NCBI RefSeq assembly: GCF_016908015.1
Contig: NZ_JAFBDB010000005.1
Span: 186,001-250,000 of the forward strand
DNA from: Clostridium pascui
GTDB lineage: Bacteria; Bacillota; Clostridia; Clostridiales; Clostridiaceae
DNA length: 64,000 nucleotides
Direction: 5' to 3'
Position numbers and translations under genes: made by a program. Each line of letters starts with the position of its first letter. Within the stretch, counting starts at the first letter, position 1. The notes beneath the pieces were generated by a model, which worked only from the letters and a program-made list of their open reading frames with translations, made no database searches and had not been told where the DNA came from. This document shows positions 62,871 through 64,000 of this stretch, one piece after another.

Positions 62871-64000
62871 TCAAATCAGTATAAATGCTGCAACTAATGT
62901 AGTCATAATTCCTACTATTACTGGAATCATATTTTTTCTAGCTAAATCAAAAGGCTTAACATCACAAATTGCTGCAACAGATACAACACTCCATGGTATG
63001 GCAGTTCCTCCTATCCAAATTGAAAGCACTTGGCCAAAAGCTGCAACCTTTGATGTATCAGTTCCAATAGCTGTATTAAAAGCATGTGCTAATGTTCCCA
63101 TAAGAGGAAGTCCTCCAAAGGCAGAACCGCTTATTCCAAGTATAACAGCTACAAACCCTTGAATTGCAATCACTGAAAAACTAGATAATGCTATTTTACT
63201 AGATATATACATTGCTATATCTGTTAAAATGCCTGTGGCACTCTCACCCAAAATTTCCTTTGCTGTGTTCTCACTTCCTAAAAAGAAAAAAGCACCTATA
63301 ACTATAACTGGAGCAAAAACTTTTATTCCAAATACAAAGCCATCCTTTATGTATCTTGTTACTTCTCCTAATGATTTTACTATTCCATAATTTAAAATCG
63401 ATGTGAATATTAAAATTAAAATAGCAGTTCCTCCAATTAAAGCTGTAGCCCCTTGACCCTTTAGCTTGAATATGTAGATAAGAATTACATCTATTAGAAA
63501 TACGATAGGAGTAACTATTGCTAAGAGCTTTGGATTATGCAGCGGCGGATCTTTATCAATTACAACCTCTTGGATATGTTGCTTCTCATTATAATCTATA
63601 ATTTTATTTGTTTCTTTTCTCATAATAAAAAATGCAGTTCCCACAGCGAATATACTCATAACAATCCAAAACGGTACACTTTGTTTTACTATTATAAATG
63701 TATCATCTATACCTGCAGTTTTAGCAGTTATTGCAGGTGCCCCTTGAATAAAAAAATCACTGGATAGTGCTATTCCCTTGCCGAATAAAGATAAAGCAAC
63801 TGCTGCCCAAATTTTGGGAAGACCAGCTTTTACAGCAGCAGGCACCATTATTGCGCCAATAAATACTATTGCAGGAGTTGGCCATATAAACCAAGAAGTT
63901 ATAGTTACAGTGAAACCTAAAACAAAAAAAGCTACTATCTTGTTTATCATAAATTTTCTTAAGGGATTTACAATAAGTTCATCTGCACCTATATCACTTA
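62871..64000 (-). CDS. Integral membrane transporter, partial (N-terminus beyond the window)
   Basis: The frame stays open through the right edge (codons before Met 63950 read SDIGADELIVNPLRKF), so the apparent Met is internal. At least 376 residues are visible, with about ten helices. A central charged loop (MRKETNKIIDYNEKQHIQEV, PPLHNP) separates two hydrophobic halves, and late motifs are GISGSAFGGLPLMGTLAHAF and WIGGTAIPWSVVSVAAICD. The pattern suggests an ion-coupled transporter of the ArsB/NhaD-like or citrate-carrier superfamily. I cannot name the family or substrate. Confidence 0.85.
   Translation of the reverse strand, partial: SDIGADELIVNPLRKFMINKIVAFFVLGFTVTITSWFIWPTPAIVFIGAIMVPAAVKAGLPKIWAAVALSLFGKGIALSSDFFIQGAPAITAKTAGIDDTFIIVKQSVPFWIVMSIFAVGTAFFIMRKETNKIIDYNEKQHIQEVVIDKDPPLHNPKLLAIVTPIVFLIDVILIYIFKLKGQGATALIGGTAILILIFTSILNYGIVKSLGEVTRYIKDGFVFGIKVFAPVIVIGAFFFLGSENTAKEILGESATGILTDIAMYISSKIALSSFSVIAIQGFVAVILGISGSAFGGLPLMGTLAHAFNTAIGTDTSKVAAFGQVLSIWIGGTAIPWSVVSVAAICDVKPFDLARKNMIPVIVGIMTTLVAAFILI

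Noticed and set aside
63950-63950. Met at 63950 as the start of the last transporter gene
   Set aside because: The frame is open upstream to the window edge (…GADELIVNPLRKF) and no ribosome site precedes it.

Overview
The window is a low-GC, gene-dense chromosomal segment of an anaerobic spore-former in or near Clostridium sensu stricto. The evidence is strongly AT-rich codon use, GGAGG-type ribosome sites, T-box and FMN leaders, Rrf2/GntR/TetR regulators, many 3' hairpin terminators and an apparent late-sporulation gene island. The species cannot be fixed from the sequence alone. No rRNA, tRNA, CRISPR array or intact transposon was seen. Genes are cut at both edges: a LivH permease on the left and a membrane transporter on the right.

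Layout. 1-3.4 kb: branched-chain amino-acid ABC importer (livH partial, livJ) and divergent alanine dehydrogenase. 3.5-8.3 kb: a type II topoisomerase pair, probably topoisomerase IV (parE-parC). 8.57-8.84 kb: an unlisted small gene with an in-frame UGA, which I read as a HesB/IscA-like selenoprotein. 9.1-12.5 kb: small membrane protein, TPR protein, PTS enzyme I. 13.0-15.5 kb: amino-acid/cation symporter plus threonine dehydratase. 15.6-18.3 kb: YtrA-type GntR regulator with an ABC exporter. 19.1-23.0 kb: a putative spore-surface island with SOD, DUF4250, paralogous small proteins, a proline/tryptophan-rich protein and two acidic/collagen-like paralogs; four of its promoters resemble sigma-K promoters. 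23.4-32.6 kb: short UvrC/Cho-like nuclease, Nudix, metallo-hydrolase, MATE pump, RNase Z, RNA m5C methyltransferase, lipid kinase, diguanylate cyclase, DUF523. 33.0-36.5 kb: T-box-controlled BrnQ, Lrp regulator, AhpD-like protein. 36.5-41.5 kb: two-component system with a beta-propeller protein and a divergent HtrA protease. 41.5-50.5 kb: truA, flavoprotein, Rrf2, methyltransferase, two DUF421 proteins, an IS91-type transposase relic, a TetR-YciI pair, thioesterase, ABC-F ATPase. 50.7-53.4 kb: pabA-pabB-pabC. 53.5-57.4 kb: riboflavin operon behind an FMN riboswitch. 57.5-64 kb: MnmH (tRNA 2-selenouridine synthase), RidA, small proteins, formimidoylglutamase, DsrE-like protein and the partial transporter.

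Three things stand out. First, a family of non-coding, highly foldable repeats of up to about 700 bp occurs five times; four copies fill gaps between convergent genes, and two near-complete copies carry terminal inverted repeats whose ends contain the stop codons of both neighbours. Second, selenium use is suggested twice, by the in-frame-UGA HesB gene and by mnmH. Third, the 19-23 kb island looks like a coordinated late-sporulation spore-surface system. All assignments come from reading the sequence and recalled family motifs; no database search was run.
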